In this document: positions 62,746 to 64,000 of the stretch, one piece after another
How positions within the stretch are numbered: position 1 is the stretch's first letter
Layout: every line of letters starts with the position of its first letter
Source of the DNA: Acanthacorydalis orientalis
Taxonomy: Eukaryota; Arthropoda; Insecta; Megaloptera; Corydalidae
Assembly: GCA_034766995.1 (NCBI GenBank)
Contig: CM068322.1
Coordinates: 21,263,245-21,327,244 of the forward strand
DNA: 64,000 nt
Direction of reading: 5' to 3'
The notes under the pieces: model-generated
Told to the model about the DNA's origin: nothing
Seen by the model: only the letters and a program-made list of their open reading frames with translations
Databases searched by the model: none
Translations under genes and position numbers: made by a program

Positions 62746-62944
62746 AAATATATAGTAGAACGGGACATGATGTGAATAATAAAATGAAAATAATAAAAAT
62801 TGAAATAAAATCATAAAATTAAATATTCTAGGAAATTTAAAAATACATACAAATTATTAAATGAAGAAATAAACACAAACAGTAATTCGATATTTTATAT
62901 CTTAAAATTATAAATCACACCTTAACTAAAAACGTATATAAGTG

Positions 62945-63055
62945 CAACTAAATGAAATTAGTTATCTACAATCTACCTAAATATGGTACACGTACCGAAA
63001 TTAGTAGATAAGGAAAGAAAATCAAATGCTTCTGAATGACAAAGATCACCAGAAA
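62945..63055 (-). repeat. R1 foldback repeat, one arm
   Basis: The complement from about 63055 reads GATCTTTGTCATTCAGAAGC, then TATCTACTAATTTCGGTACG, then TGTACCATATTTAGGTAGAT. This follows the R1 arm consensus. The opposing arm is not recognisable. Confidence 0.55.
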
Positions 63056-63059
63056 AATT

Positions 63060-64000
63060 ATAAAGTGGTTATAACCGTACTAGTGAAAATTAAAATATAA
63101 TTAAATTAAATTCCAATTTTTATTACGATCATACAACATTTTTTTATTATTAATTTTGTTCATTGTAACTATTTTTAATTAGATCAAGGATTCAAACTTG
63201 CGGTTTAGTAATATCTGTTCGGTAAACATTTAAACAATCAACCGGACTATACAGACTGCGAAAATGTAAATAAAAGCTTTAGACGTGAATTTAGTACTTG
63301 TATTCCTAGTATAAAGAGCTACAACTACTGAATTCAGATAAACAAACAATAAAAACTACGATGAACTAGATAAACAATATAACAGTTGGATTCTACAGCT
63401 CTGTTTATGCTTCCTTTTTGATGAAAGATTAACTGAATACCTCCACTGTTACAACTACCGCAGTTTTATCTGATTCCAATTATGTTCAAGTTAGTAGTTT
63501 AATTTTCTACATTCATAGTCGTTAACAAAATGCTGTGGTCTAAGAGTTTTGTATTATTGTTCAGGTTTATGATAACGACAATTAAATAATAAAATGCTGA
63601 ACATTTAAATTGAATTACTTCGTAGAAATTTTATCATTTTTTTATTGAAGTAAATTACTTAAAAAATAATTAAACACTGTGTTTAATATCAAACTAATTA
63701 ATCTGAATGTATCCTTAATTATAAAAACTGTCAAACTAACCAAATCTAAACCAACAGACATATTATTACAGTTTAAATAAAATAAATTCTTAATTCATTC
63801 AATCGCAAAATAGTTTCAATCATTGATTTTATAACAACTATTTTTTAATAAACGGGATTGCATAAATTGACTAAAATAAGAATATTTTGTATAATCTTAT
63901 TATAACACTGTAGCCACATTCACTTTCCAAAATTATTTTTTACTAACAGTAAAAACCTATTTTTTCGAAAATGTTTGCAAATTTATTTTTAATTCTTGAT
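63060..64000. other. AT-rich DNA to the window end, no supported gene
   Basis: No gene recognised. ACTGTAGCCACATTCACTTT near 63908 is the reverse of the R2 block AAGTGAATTTAGCTACAAT, so a reverse R2 fragment may lie at about 63875-63930. Confidence 0.4.

Overview
This is a very AT-rich nuclear window from a eukaryote, most likely an arthropod and probably an insect. Three observations support this. The DNA is crowded with long (AT)n, (AC)n and (GA)n microsatellites. There are at least four decayed mariner-type transposon copies, an hAT relic and an hAT-type non-autonomous element. No prokaryotic features such as operons, ribosome binding sites or long ORFs are present. The longest stop-free ORFs are mostly microsatellite read-through (repeats of Tyr-Ile) or chance frames. 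I could not recognise any intact host protein-coding gene, so the window is best read as intergenic or deep intronic DNA. Species and chromosomal position cannot be decided from the sequence.

Layout. 0-5 kb: a foldback repeat (R1), an hAT transposase C-terminal relic (2264-2488), two decayed tRNA-like (SINE-type) patches, and a complete 611-bp hAT-type non-autonomous element with a perfect 8-bp target duplication (3724-4334). 5-14 kb: low-complexity DNA and microsatellites, with a CpG-bearing patch near 7.3-7.5 kb. 14.7-14.9 kb: a GC-richer block with a plausible minus-strand core promoter (TATA at -32 and a TCAGTT initiator). 18.3-18.45 kb: a CpG-rich block with an NRF-1-like site and an inverted repeat. 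20.24-20.79 kb: an internally deleted mariner with Hsmar1-like ends. 22.2-22.4 and 30.5-31.16 kb: two copies of a TA-flanked terminal-inverted-repeat element (R3). 24-33 kb: several R1 foldbacks. 40.9-41.3 kb: a promoter-like CpG block. 41.64-42.93 kb: a near-full-length dead transposase. 47.18-47.83 kb: a deleted relative of it. 58.99-60.44 kb: a nested cluster of R1, a (TA)n tract, a nearly complete dead mariner and another (TA)n tract. 61.16-61.33 kb: an unidentified minus-strand stretch with coding-like composition. A second dispersed family (R2) recurs throughout.

Nothing here works as a metabolic or defence system. The coherent story is a transposon graveyard: several cut-and-paste families, each now carrying stops, frameshifts or deletions, together with the non-autonomous elements they may have mobilised. 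Many of the stops can be explained by G-to-A or C-to-T change, which fits the strong AT bias. Shorter AT tracts not listed separately lie near 1141-1175, 3681-3713, 5088-5129, 8035-8077, 9718-9766, 10085-10107, 19367-19384, 25611-25636, 28755-28781, 36856-36882, 37458-37484, 38852-38877, 39514-39572, 39844-39882, 44080-44126, 45144-45163 and 47042-47078.
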